A stretch of DNA of 64,000 nt from Sipunculus nudus (taxonomy: Eukaryota; Annelida; Sipuncula; Golfingiida; Sipunculidae). Positions 36,346-49,556 of the stretch are shown piece by piece. Each line of letters opens with the position of its first letter. Position 1 is the stretch's first letter. The notes beneath the pieces are model-generated. The model saw only the letters and a list, made by a program, of their open reading frames with translations, was not told the origin of the DNA and ran no database searches. The stretch spans positions 73,270,426 through 73,334,425 of the forward strand of contig CM049309.1 in the NCBI GenBank assembly GCA_026874595.1. Reading direction: 5' to 3'. A program made the position numbers and the translations under genes.

Positions 36346-37267
36346 ATTTCATACAGCGAGAAACATGTGTTTTTCTCTTTTACTGGCCACGCACGAGGGT
36401 GTGAGCCTCGTTCAAATGAAAGGCCCGACAAGCTCAAATTCCTCACTGAAAGCAAGCGTTATCCATATGAACAATAGTAGTGTTGAGGTTGAAAGACCAC
36501 GATGCATGCGTTCCGGTCATTGTCGAAGGCAGTTCGGCTGTGCTCGGTCTTACCTCTGTGCAAGTCAGTAAAAACGGAAAAATCACTCAAAATTATATGT
36601 ACATTAAAAATTATTTATTCTCATATCGCCTATGTCACTGCGGGCATAATAACCTTTAAAATGATGTAAGGCACACTATTGTACATAACGCGGTTTTAGA
36701 GAGCATTGCGAACGGACATGAACCGAATTCCCTTTATAAGTATTAGATAGATAATATTGGTAGTTTATTGATTTGATGTTATAATGTTTATGTTTCATTA
36801 GGAAATACACAACAAGCTTACAAGTACTTCATTTTCGCCAATTGCACTGAACTATTAAAAAGGCAATCACTGTTTGTACCAATCGATTTGAAACGTGTGT
36901 TATATATAGGCCTATTTAAGCCTGGTTGTTTGGCCAAACTTTTTATGAAATTATTTGTACCTAGGTCCCATTAACAAACAAATAAGCTGAAAAGGTCATA
37001 CCAATAATTGTAACATTCAGCTGTGGAGGACAGTAAATACGGTTTGCAAATTAATATTAGACCAGCCTGACAATCAACTGTAGTTCAATTACCTGGATTG
37101 GCCTCAATTGACTCATATTTTCACATTATTTTGGTCATTGATGGGCTGATATATTCATTAAAGGTGTACCGACTGGGTTGACTGTAGCTATAAATATCAG
37201 CTCTATAAATATAACAGATGCTGAGAGGAAGATTATCCTCTCTTCGTCAGTTCTGCATGTGTGAATT

Positions 37268-37400
37268 ATCGTGGCGGAGGTTATGTTGTCATAAGGCTAT
37301 TTGTTTGCTGGTTTCTCAGTTTGATTGTTTTTGCAATGTCACCCATAATACTACTTAAACGGTTTCCACTTTTTAGGCCAGCATTCCATATTTGCGTATG
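37268..37400. repeat. Fragment of a GGAGGTTATGTT-type dispersed repeat
   Basis: GCGGAGGTTATGTTGTCA is followed by a T/G-rich TTTGTTTG stretch. Similar openings occur near 46044-46090 and 58948-59100. Each is short and diverged. Confidence 0.35.
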
Positions 37401-37682
37401 TGGTACTATCCGTGAGAACACGACTTAATGGGGACTTTATATAGTGTAGTAGACTCTAAATGTCAGAGTGCCGAAATGGCGCTAATGCGGTACGCGTATA
37501 CGTACATGCAGCTTTAAAACGGACGCCTGTGATTCCATTATTACCTATGCGTTCGAGTTATATATGCAGCAAAACAAGGGATATGGTAAAGCGCTGCAGG
37601 AGTAGAGATGGAATGGAGAGGAATAACCTATATACCATGTGTATATGTTTTAAATCTTTATTGTGGGCGATTGAGACATACG

Positions 37683-37935
37683 CATACATATACCGCAAAC
37701 GTACTGCATATATATACATGCTACATATGTACCGCATATGTACTGTATTCGTCCTGCATATACGTAGTGCATATGTACCGTAAATGTACAGGATACGTAC
37801 TACACACATACCGCTTACGTACCGCATACGTACTGCAAACGTACTGCATATATGTACCGCATACGTAGTACCATATACGTCCTGCATATATACTGCACAC
37901 GTACTGCATACATACCATTTACATACTGCGTACAT
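37683..37935. repeat. Degenerate 11-bp tandem array (TACYGCATACG)
   Basis: There are about twenty loosely conserved units such as TACCGCATACG and TACTGCAAACG, with 13-bp variants. The array opens overlapping Tyr/Cys/Val-rich frames on both strands, which are repeat artefacts. Confidence 0.85.
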
Positions 37936-39965
37936 ATATACGGCATTCCATCTGTAGGTTGGGACATAGGCCAGGGAAACCTCGATTAAACTTTAGGGGG
38001 GCGGGGGGGGGGGAGGGTTCGGAAGGGGTGGGACCAGTTTGATTGCTTTGCCTTGATGGAGGAATGAGCTCTACTGAAATCACTCTAAATTCAGATGGAA
38101 CTACACTGACTGACACCATTTCCTTGCAAAAAGAAATATGGATAAATATTTTGTCTGGGTTCATATATACAGTAGAACAACGTAGTGTAGATATTGTGGT
38201 AAACGATATTTGCAAAAGCTGCACTTGGGCTCAGAATGAATTTCATTTAAAATCGATTATCTAAGGGGAAAATGGGAAATATAAGAGTGAATTATTTTAT
38301 AAGTTTGTTCGTTTGATCCCTTGTTTTCATCAAATGTTTGGGCGAAGAATTTTAATTTCATATAATAATAATTTTTACTGGTGTACAATTTGTGCGTGTG
38401 TGCGTATTTGTAGTTCCGCATAAAAATAATTTTAACTTTACCCGATGTTTGTATGCACAGCACCATCAGCAACCTATACTAACAATTCATTAAATAATAA
38501 ATTCCATAAGGGTCGGGGGAGCATGTTCTCCATCAAAGACATAAAAGAGGTATGTAATCTGGTTTAAAAATTTACCCACATAAAGAAATGAAAACAAGGT
38601 GCATGTGTGTGGGCTTTATTATACGGGTCTTGGGTGGTTCATCCGGCCACCTGCACTACACATGCATGGACCATCACATCTACGAAGTGACGAGGTCCGA
38701 GTTGACCTCAGTGACCCTGTCAGTTTACCTCAATGACCACTGAAGCGCGATGGCCTCCTGCACCTGAGGTCAAATGTCAATCATAAGAAATAAAACACTG
38801 ACCGTTTACGGATAAAGCTGACTTTTCTTGTAAGTGATCTGGGCAATGGACAATTCACGTCAAAAGAACATGTCCCCATAGATCTGTCAAGAGTCTGTTA
38901 GAGCCTGCATGGCGGTCAAACTTTTAAACGAAAAGAATTCAAAGCAAATTATTTTCCCCACAAAACTAACGACACCTGTCGACGTCGACTGAAAGTGAGC
39001 GTTTCTGGTGGGGATACCGGGACAGAAAAAAATCTGACTTGCAGCACAAGTTCTAAAGAAAATTAAATATCTAATCTGTAATGACAATATGGCGCGGGGT
39101 TTTCCTTGGTTAGTGACTGATTTACTTAGCCTAATTTACTTAAACTTTACTCAGGAAACTTTTAAGGACTTTTTAAAATTTTGAGAAAGTTTGGGTAACA
39201 CAATATTTGATATCAAACTAAATCTCCATTTATTTTTTTTTTATTTCAAGGAGAACTTGATGGGGATATTTTTTTCCAGATAAACATTGAAGATTTAAAA
39301 CGATATAATACCCTTTAAAACAAAGACATCCATAAGTTAATTCAAACATTTAACTTTCCATCCGGAGGCAACACATGCTTGTGTATATCATATATTCAAT
39401 GCTTTTTCATATATTTAAATTAAAATGCTCACAATACATTTATGATTGTTTGCCTGAAAATCAGTTATCCACTATCCTTAGAACATCATACAAAGATATT
39501 TTGAAAGATATATTATTACTCATTTTCTAGATAATTACTTAATTAGGTCAGCATCCCAAGGCAACATCAATCAACTGAAGAATGCCCCGTTCCAGGTGAC
39601 TCGTGGATATTGCAGCAGGTGGCAGCACTTGACCGTCAGTCCTGCTGGATTTGCTCGTCAAAGGATGTACCCATTTAACTTCTTTCAAGCTATTTTCTAT
39701 GAGGAGGGTTTACTTCAACCATATATTTTCATGTTTTGTCATGTTAGTTGAACTCTGTTAAATGATTCTGTGTTTTATTTTTTGCCATTTTTATAATTAT
39801 TAGAACTTCTTAGAACAGAATTTGCATCGGAAGTAGTTAATTGTAAACATTTTCAATTGTTATTGCAATTAATGTCAGAAGTAGGTTTTATCGTTGTTGT
39901 CATTCTTGCTATTACCTTACATTTTCATTATGATACCTATGATAAATTATGATCTTCATCAGCGT

Positions 39966-39997
39966 CGATGATGATGATGATGATGATGACGATGATG
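39966..39997. repeat. (GAT)n microsatellite
   Basis: GAT trinucleotides with a single GAC interruption. Confidence 0.9.
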
Positions 39998-40239
39998 AAG
40001 ATTATGATTAATATTCATGCCATTGGCAGTAGCAGTACTAGAAATACAAAAAGAAGTGAAAGTAGTGACTGAGATTAATCTATATTAAAACTGACGGTGG
40101 TGGGACTGGACGTTTAGCACGGAACTTCGCTGTGGTCACGCCTCAGATATACACGTTTTTGATCTTGAACCGCCGGGCATGCTGCATGGTGTGTCCTAGT
40201 TAAGGGAGTCATTGCCAATAACGAAGTTGCAGGAGGGGA

Positions 40240-40690
40240 TATAGTAACGCCTCCATTCGTGCGTCCGTCCGTCTTTCCGTTCGTCATTCCGTCATTCCGT
40301 CCGTCCGTCCGGGATTGCCTTGTGGGTCAATTTTAAGCCAAACCGCAACACTTACACCCTTCATCTTTCACATATGGCTCATCCACACATGGATAAAGAA
40401 ACCTATCGATTTTGAGGTCACGGGGTCAAATGTCATGGCCACAGGACCCACTTTTTTTTTTTAAAGTTTGTGGATCGATTTTAAACCATACCATTTCACC
40501 TAAACCTTTCATTTTTCACATATGATTCACCCACCCATGGATGAAGAACCTTTTAATTCAAGGTCAGAGGGTCTAAGGTCAAGGTCAAAGACCTGTCCGC
40601 ATCATTTTCACACTTGTGTAATACACCTCATAGGAATATGCTCCCGTGTGATGGGATGCTCCGCTTTGCGGTGCCCTTGTTTTTTTCATA
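40240..40690 (+). mobile_element. Short Helentron/pearl-like element, family P4
   Basis: It contains a CCGT-rich tract (40262-40311). Two diverged monomers about 148 bp apart follow (from about 40322 and 40470), each with a TTTTAARCCA..TTCAC..CACATATG order. It ends in a 3' hairpin GCTCCGCTTTGCGGTGC near 40660-40676. The layout resembles the larger pearl-like elements in this window, but I could not find a matching 5' hairpin, so the left boundary is approximate. Confidence 0.45.
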
Positions 40691-41532
40691 AATCTAGAAA
40701 TAACTCAAATTGTTTCCCGAAGGGCTATATATTATGTACCAAGACAGAAAGCAGTTTGTTACTCTGAAGTAGGACATGAGGCCCTCAGTATCTTTATAGA
40801 GGCTCAAAAAGTAAGAAATTATGAAATGCTTATATATTCTAGAGCATCAACAAACACAATTTGTATCTATGTTAGGTATGTTATAGTTTAGCCAGTCTTC
40901 ATTACATAAAAACACCATCTGTCATTTTTTTATGAAAATAAACCGGTCTCCAAGTTCAAAATAATGAGCGGCTAGTAGGAGCTAGTATAAATAGTAATTC
41001 ACTTTTTTATGTGTATTTTACTATTTTTTTGGTTTATGCATACAGATTGTTCTGTTAGTTCTATAACACAGCGACAGCGGCAGCACCTTATAGCTTTAGG
41101 TAACCGTTTATCCATCTGATCGATTTAGACCTGAATGCTATGTTCTTCGCTTGGCGCGTTTAAAATATCTTCGCAGACTTTAAATCAATGCTTTCTCCCG
41201 TGGCATGTACAGACACGACAGAATCGCTGAGTCATGATTATAAAATGGCGCCATGCTGCGGGCACCTGACCGTTAGCGTCAAGGTGTCTATCAGGTGACG
41301 TGTATGTCTCGGTCGTCACGTACTGAATTTTTACATCTTGCTTGTTCCGTCTTATAGGTCGTTTCAACGTCCTTCGGTGTGAAACGGTATTGGTACAAGC
41401 GGAATGGGAAGAAACTGGACACCTGGGGTTTGGGTCCAGGTGAATTAAACAGAATAAAAATTACAGCATTTTTTCTAATTAATATATATGCAGACCCTAA
41501 TATAAGTCTAGCGTTTGTAAAAGCTCCATGGA

Positions 41533-41734
41533 AGGGGCGGATCCAGGATTTAGGAAAAGGAGGGGTCCAAGCCAGGGGGACTAATGGCAAAACCTGAAAA
41601 GTGTTCTCAGGTCCGAAAAATGATATGTCCAGGCCGAAAAAAATTGGCCTGAACCTTTAAAAAAAGATTGCTGCGAGTGTAAACAGGGGTACGTGGTTCG
41701 GACCCCCTGGACCCCTCTCTTAATCTGCTTCAGC
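41533..41734 (-). mobile_element. MITE-like element, GCGGATCCAGG termini (copy M3)
   Basis: It starts GGGGCGGATCCAGGATTTAGG and ends near CTGCTTCAG, inverted relative to M1. The interior keeps the GGTCC-rich blocks and 'AGGCC' features of M1. It has no coding capacity. Confidence 0.6.
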
Positions 41735-44537
41735 ATGGGTCTTACCTAGACCCAGTTGTGGCTCTCTGGAATACACATGGAAAAGCATAGAAAATGTATT
41801 GGCAAATTAGAAGTAATTAATCTGTGATCATTTATGAATCAATAACAATTTAAGAATAACTAACTGAAAAATTCGAATAAGGTTCTTCGGTTGATATAAC
41901 ACTACCCCACCCCAAAATTTTCCATTACCCTGGGAATGGGAAAATATGTTGACATTTATTCTTTCGTTTAATTCTATATTAATTTCCGCGATTTAAACAT
42001 TGTCCCTTGCGTAACAACTTGCCACATATCTTCACAGTTAAATCACCTGTCCCGAGCCCCATGAGGATATAGGTGGCATGTAAGACTAGATTATTATGGC
42101 ATGGGTGGCGAGACATGGCTGGACTTTCTCTGTCTCAGGTTGGATCAATGACCAGATTTCGTGACCGGACGAATGGAGCACGCCCCATTCCACCTGACCC
42201 CAGACAACCTGAGCCCAGAGCCCCTGTTGCCAAGCCAACACGAGACAGCCTGTTTGTATTAGCACGACTGATGGCCAGCAGGTCCTGTCAGCCAACATGT
42301 GGCCGTTGGTTGCTGAGTCTTTGTCTGTATACAGAGTGGGCAGCCCGTAAAGGTCGAAGACCACTGGCGACATAATTGGCGGCCGGATGTGCATAAAATG
42401 GGTCATTTGTGGTCGTCTGCTCATCAAGAATATTGCTTTTTGGATGTTAATTGGTCATGGCACTGATTAATTGATTTAAATGAAGTATTTTTCGATTAAA
42501 TTATGTTTATGGGCTTATCAGTCCTTCATTTATCCACAGGCGCTGAATTGCTATTAGTGTAGAATAAGTTTAGATTTATTACTTTTCTGGGTCATTTTCT
42601 TATAACTATTTCTTATCTTTAGCGTTTTTCACACTATATGGTCCAACTCTTTATTATTTACTTAATTAAGTAGGCCTAAATTTTAAAGAGATGGACTAAA
42701 TAGATTGCCTTTAAAAAGTGAATTCAAATACTTCATAACTGTGCGCGTGTATATATTATGTGTATGAGTTCGTGTATGTATGAAGTTTTGCACGTTAATG
42801 CAAATAATTTAAAAATTACCCATTATATATGTATTTAAACGACCATCAGCATGCACCGGATAACCGCCATTCCTCTTACAATCCCTTTCACCGTTAAAAC
42901 GATGTAGACATTTTGCATGCAGTTAGTCACAAAAGAGACTAAAGAAGTCTGGGAAGTCTTTTTATTTGATTTGAAATAAACACATCCTCAAATGAAAACA
43001 TGGTACATGAAACAAAAGGTGTTTGGTTGCGGTCCTGGGAACATGTCCTCCCGCGGTGAATTAAGGACTGTGATAGCTAGGACAGGATTCCGCCTGAATA
43101 ACGGTTATAACTCACAATCACAGACAGCTAAAACATCAATATGAAGACAGGCGAGATGTGGAGCCGCTCAAAGAAGCTGTAAAAGAGATTTGTGCAATTA
43201 TCGATCTTAGGTGGGGCCACCTGGTGCGGTTCAGGGAAGCAGAGGGAGAAAGCACCCGGTGACCTCAGCACATGCCCCGAACCCATTTCAGGAAAGAGCT
43301 CTTCTTTACACCTCATAACGTGCTTGTTTAATTAGCGTCTTTTAGTGAATAATTTTGTTAAATAACTGGTATAAGCGAAGAAAAAGCCAAATTGGAGAAG
43401 CCTGGGTATACTACGGAGAAAACCAGACGGTAATACAAACATTTTCATCCACATGTGACCGGACGATCTTAAGTGATTCTTCCCTGAGCCGTGGTCGTCC
43501 GGCGTTCTTTGATGTTTTTGGACTTAGATCTCGGTCTGTAACCCCCGCCCATATTGGATTGATCCAGGGCCCTTCACGCACGGGCGGTCACGGCCTGTAA
43601 TATATCAGGCAGATGGGTCGCGCCCATTCCAGCAGCCAGGGACAGATTCAACGTGCTTTATCGGCTATGAAAATTAATGCAGGTGCGTATGGTTGTAAAC
43701 CAGCCCACCTTTGCCTCCCGTCCCTTGTACCAGGAAATAATAAGCACGTAGGCATATCGAATAATTAAATGCCGCTCTGTTTAACAGATGAAGTATTTGG
43801 AACTAGTTTCATAAACATGCAATAAAAGAAATAATCGGTGATATAGATTATAAAGAAGTCGGTGTGTTGTATAAATATAATATAATAAAAGACCACACCT
43901 TTTTCATTATATGTACATAAATATTTGTGCGCAAATTGAAAGCTTTATTCCTGATGGTTTGATGAAAATATATCGCCCCGCATGTAATGTAAAATGAGCT
44001 AAAATATTGTGTTAAAGCATAAATGAACATTGTTTTGGAATCAGTTACACTATTGTAGCCGAAGCCCTGCAGTGACATGTATTGGATTTACTGAAATCTA
44101 TGTGTCATATGTTTATCTGTGAATCGTAAATACATACTGACACATCCTTTTATCAAGGGTTTAACATACCAATGTTATAAAGGTCAGTCGTAGTACAAAT
44201 CTTCAGTCAACCCCGTTGTTTCATGTCTTATAACGTTTTTGTTGCGTGGAGCCATGTACTGATGTGAGAGGCTCAGCGTGCAAGGGTATATATCTACTTA
44301 TAAGTGATGCATGGCATACGTTTATATGTTCTCTGATCTAGACGCAAAAATGTATGCTTTTGTCACAGCTGCTGTAATAAGAAATCGGGTCAGTTGTTTT
44401 TAGAAATACGAAAAAGATCATCTATATAGAAGGAACGAATACGATCATCCGTGTTATGTTCAAACGGCTCAAGCTATTGTGCCGTTGTGTTGACGTCATG
44501 AACTTAATATGTTTATATATCTCCGTTAAAAAGTGGT

Positions 44538-44593
44538 TAATATATATATATATATTACATGCAGGCGAGAAATATATATATATATATATATAT
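44538..44593. repeat. Two close (TA)n tracts
   Basis: TA repeats at 44538-44556 and 44574-44593, separated by 17 bp. Confidence 0.9.
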
Positions 44594-45887
44594 GGGGTTG
44601 TATGGGTGTATATACAAATGCATGTTTGTGAATTTGAATGGCAAGCTATTGAATATTAATGAAGAAGAGTTGTTAATGTGCATGTCTACATATTCGTAAT
44701 AATTAATATTATGCGGGATTGGAGAGCGCCATTTTGGCAAGCGCATGCATGGCTGTAGACATACAAATACATGTATACGTGTATGTATGTATACATGCAT
44801 GTCATGAACTAATAATCGGGGGGGGGGGGGGTTGGTGGATCGCATGCATGTATGTAATAATGGTAAACATTTGTGGACATTTGCGACCATCATGGTTAAC
44901 GTGCATGGTAATTTAATCCCAAGCAAAAACTCGTCACCAAATCATGGTGAAAGATAGGTTTATTGTATAAACACAAATGTATACAAAACGCATTGACTTT
45001 AACTGAATATATATGTATGCATCTATTGATTCTTTGATATATATGTGCGTGTGTTTTTCTAATTGTATTCAAATGTATTATCAAATTGAATACCGTATAC
45101 CGCAGAGATTATTATTATTACAACATTAACATTGACTCAGCATTGCAGTTTATGCTTTATTGTGTTATTTCGCTGACAGATGTTACTATTTTGCAGCAGC
45201 TGATCTTTTTCTGTATTATCATCAGAAAGTGCACCTGGACTTCCTGGAGAGGGCTTGTCTGAACTCTGGTGACTGCAAAAGCAGATATACAGCAATAACA
45301 CGCAAATAAATGCTTTTCAGCTGCTGTTCAGTTTTAGCCTCTAGTGCCCTTACATCAACCCATGTCCCCGAACATTCAGTTTTCGATATGAAGAGCAGAC
45401 ATTATGAGCGGCAGCACAGAAAGAAAACATCAACTCTCCATTTTTTTGTTTCCACATTGTTTACCAGATGGCGCCAGTGGTTATAAACGCAAACTCATGA
45501 CCTCGGAGGAAAAACCAGCCATCACATATATATATAAGCCCGATGCATGTTTTGCGGCTATGATAATAAAGTCTATATTTATATGATGCATATGTTAGAT
45601 CGTTGGAGGATAGTGTTCCCGGCTCCCTGGGGAGGGGAAATCCCTCTGTATTTGATGGTATATCAGTTTTCTTGGTGCCCGATAAAGACATGTGTCCTGC
45701 CTCGCTCCTATCAAAGGCTGTTTTTTCCTGGATGTTAATCCAGGCCAGGTGCGAGCCAGAGCCTCTGTCTGGCCTACAGAACTCACGCACACGTCACAAG
45801 GTTATCTCAAAACAAAAATATATACTCCCTACCACGCATTAGTTAAATATGATAAATATTCCTTCAAATTATGCAAAGCGGTTAATA

Positions 45888-46003
<116 letters not shown>

Positions 46004-46043
46004 AAATCTGGTTTGAAATGATTAGCACAGATTACCTTTACAA

Positions 46044-46090
46044 AGGAGGTTATGTTTTCAACCCTGATTGCTTGTTTGTTTGTTGATTTA
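46044..46090. repeat. Fragment of a GGAGGTTATGTT-type dispersed repeat
   Basis: GGAGGTTATGTTTTCA is followed by TTGTTTGTTTG, as in 37268-37400. Confidence 0.35.
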
Positions 46091-48375
46091 ATTTTCTTTT
46101 AGGAATTGTGATGATTCCTTTATTACACGGACCCGTATGAAGTTTAAATATTTGGCCCTAGGTGAGATGTGCATGCAGCTATATTGAGTGCCAATAATAG
46201 TTTATTACATAAACTATTTTCCAGCTGAAAACTCTCATAAATATGACAAGTTTTAACATTACCTTTTAAAATCTTCAAAGCAAAATACATATACTTATCT
46301 AAAATATTCATACAATAAAAATCTAATATAACATGGGCCAAAAGATATTAATCTAACAGCTGCTGAACAGCCACACAGAGGTGCTGTTGACGTTTCATTG
46401 TAAAAAAGACAAACTATTTCTCTCATGTTTTAAAAATACAAGAGAGTCGCTTTTAACCAAAACTTTCGAGCTATTTCATTGAAAGCATGCAGAACAGAAT
46501 GCTCTAATTTTGCCCTTGCCAAGATAGATTATTCTGTGCAAAGAGCCCTAGAAATGGAGGTCTACAATTTTTAGATGAAAGATTTATGGGTTCCAGTTGC
46601 TTGAACGGTTTGGTTAGGTTTTTACAGGCATGTCTTGAGTTTATAGCCTGTCGTGGCCGTAAAAATTTTAGCAATGCAAGAGTTTTGGCAGCGTGCATGC
46701 AAACGGGACATCAAATATCTATGTTCAATAATGCAGTTGGAAACCAACAGTAGCTCAAGGGCGGTGACAATGGTAGCGCCGACAGCGAGCTATCTGTATG
46801 TGTTAAATATTTAAGATCTATTGACTCGGGAACATTCGAGCTAAGCTCTACTAAATGTTTTATATTCATGCATAAGGTTTAAAGACCTCTTGGAGCATGC
46901 GAACCAGTGATTATGTACCCTTGGGAGACAGAGAGTTGCAGGAACAAGATTCATTTAACATGTGTGTTGTCCATTATCCCTGACACACCTGGCCATAAAT
47001 GCTTACCTGGCTGTTATAACTGTGAGCGAGCTGGCGTGTCTGTACACGAAGAAAAAGTGTCAAATTGACAGTTTTCCAGTCCTGGTCGTCAGAGGACCTT
47101 GGCATTAACCTTCTAGTGGTATTTTGCAGCACGTAACATTCATTTTACTAGCCCGAGGCTTTCATACACCAGCACATTACTTGTTAAACTAACCTTTAAC
47201 GCTGTTTATGATGTCAATACGATACCCGGCCACGTGTTTGGTCAATACACTTGTGACAATACTTGTGCACATTCTAAATTTCAGACTGTATAAATGTGTA
47301 CACATTGCCACAGTGTATACACACACACGCACACACACACATGAAAAGACGAGTGCTTTTCATTACAGAAAATCTCAACTTGAACAGACTAGGTTCTTTT
47401 CATTACACAAGCTATAAACCTGATATGTTTCGTGGACTACACAGGAGGTTCTATTTATGAACTGCCCGTTCCGCCAAAGAATGCCTTAAGGTGTTCTTTG
47501 GTACCCAAATAATGTCAATGCTGTAAAATAAGAATACCTTATACTGTAACAATGGATACACTGTGTGTACAATGAATATAATACATTCTTGTATATTGAA
47601 TATATCGTTTGACCACATTATTTTAGTATCCACATCATTTATTGATTTTATTTTGTTTTAAATTTAATTATTTTAATATACAATTTAATTTTCATTTGTT
47701 ATTTTTATTTTTTCCATTTTTTATTTGATTAATTTCTAATTAATTTATAATTATAATTGATTGATTTTTGTTCATTTTTTAAGTAAATACTTATTCATTC
47801 TACTTTCAATAAAATATTCATCGCATATTAATGAACACATAATAAAGCACAAAGTATTAATTTGATATTGATGTAACATTAATAACTCAGGTAGATGAGG
47901 ATATATACAGGGCTACAGGTGAGTGACTGGCAGTTAGACAGCTGTGTACAACCTGGCAGGTCAGAGCATGTTGCAGCCTGTGTATGTGTACATGTGCTAT
48001 ATACAAACATGGCTCTGGTGTCTGCAGCCCCAGTTGGGGAGCTGTGTGGCTGTCATACTATATGATACCAGCCCTGACAGGCCTGGATGTGTCTGACAGG
48101 ACTGGGAATTAAGCACGTGCTTGTCCTACCAACACCCCAGCATCTACATACGCCATTCTGTGCTCAGGGAGAAATCAAGATGAATGGTGTGGTGTAGTAG
48201 TTATGTACATAGTTGTTGTACTATCAGTCATGCATCATAGGGCCTTTGTTAAGATACAGACATCTTTTTCTCTATTATCTATATTTTGAATAAAATAAAT
48301 AACATTTTTATTTTATCAGCTATATAATAATTAATTATAAACATTTATACTATAAATACTTTTATATTATTATCG

Positions 48376-48376
<1 letters not shown>

Positions 48377-48456
<80 letters not shown>

Positions 48457-48457
48457 T
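48377..48457. repeat. (ATT)n microsatellite
   Basis: About 27 ATT trinucleotides without interruption, inside a wider AT-rich tract. Confidence 0.95.
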
Positions 48458-48744
48458 CTATTGTTAAAACTTATTTCTATTGTTAAAACTATTATTATTA
48501 TCATTTAATTTACTCTATAATTTTATAATATTTATTAAATAATATTTTTATAATATTATAATATTATGATAAGTAATATATTATTATATTTTTATTATTA
48601 TATTATATAGAAATATGTTGCCAAGCAACAGCCCAGTTATATATGAAGTGCTAAACAAGGCATCACACAGTAGTGAGCACATAATTATAAATCAATGCGA
48701 AACATGGCTCATGCAAATAAAATAGTTAAGAAAGTATTCAAAAT

Positions 48745-48840
48745 TATACGTAGCATATGAAGTGTGCTGGGATTTAAGCCACAGAATCTGTCTGTGGCAG
48801 TGACAACACCGTCCACTTGACCACTCACCTGTTCAATTTT
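48745..48840 (-). repeat. tRNA-derived SINE remnant
   Basis: On the minus strand, box-A-like GTGGTCAAGTGGAC and box-B-like GGCTTAAATCCC lie at pol III spacing. Both are degenerate, and no functional tRNA fold is apparent. Confidence 0.4.
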
Positions 48841-49159
48841 ATGGACATTTTTTTTTTCCTTTTAACTGTGGAGCGATTGTTACACAGGTAAATGGAAATT
48901 CTCCAGACTCCAAAAAATATCCTGTATCAACATGCTGAGTAAAATATAAAATAATTAAAAATCTTTAAAAAAAATCAAATTAAATTGGTTCTTCTTGACA
49001 ATATTTTCCCCCACTTAATTTTATATGAATCAATTAATAACTTGACAAACCGCAATTCACGGATAAAACACACCCAGGTTAAGACATGGTTCGTTGGATT
49101 TAGAGAGCTGATGTTAATCTCTATGTGGGATTTACAGTTAAAGATAAAGTCTGTTGGGC

Positions 49160-49455
49160 TTTCACATCCGAGCCTAACTGGCTCATCAGGCCGGAGCTTA
49201 TCCCGGTTTCTGTAGCGTGAAGCGACTTAGGAGTTAAACACCTCCTGGATGGGACGCTAGTACATCGCATGCATGCAGGTTACCTTCCAAGTAATACTGG
49301 TACCCATTTCTACTGCTGGGTGGAAAGAGGCACACTTGCGGAAGGGACATTGCACAAGGATCTTGGCACGGTGGGGGTCTGACCGGGATCGGAACTCACG
49401 CCCTCTCGATCATTAGCCCGGCACCTTAACAATTACACCACCGCCCACCACTACC
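49160..49455 (-). repeat. tRNA-derived SINE
   Basis: On the minus strand the element starts with a tRNA-like head: TGGTGTAATTGTTAAGG as box A, and GAGTTCCGATCCC as box B (49384-49396). A body of about 200 bp follows, extending to about 49160. This is the best-preserved SINE in the window. Confidence 0.65.
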
Positions 49456-49538
49456 GATTAAGACAGCTGATATTAATCTCTATGCAATAAGGGGTCCTTT
49501 AAAATATATTAAACGTAATGAACTTCTCTGTCAAAAGT

Positions 49539-49556
49539 AAAAAAAAAAAAAAAAAA
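49539..49556. repeat. Poly(A) tract, 18 nt
   Basis: Uninterrupted adenines, shortly beyond the SINE at 49160-49455 but on its tRNA-head side, so not its tail. Confidence 0.85.

Larger units (their letters stand above)
36346..40239. other. Non-coding, no recognised gene
   Basis: It includes a GGAGGTTATGTT-type repeat fragment near 37268-37400, an 11-bp array (37683-37935), a G-homopolymer patch (37996-38015) and a (GAT)n tract (39966-39997). No exon was recognised. Confidence 0.45.

Noticed and set aside
37558-37935. Tyr/Cys/Val-rich ORFs on both strands
   Set aside because: They follow the 11-bp degenerate array; simultaneous open frames on both strands are a repeat artefact.
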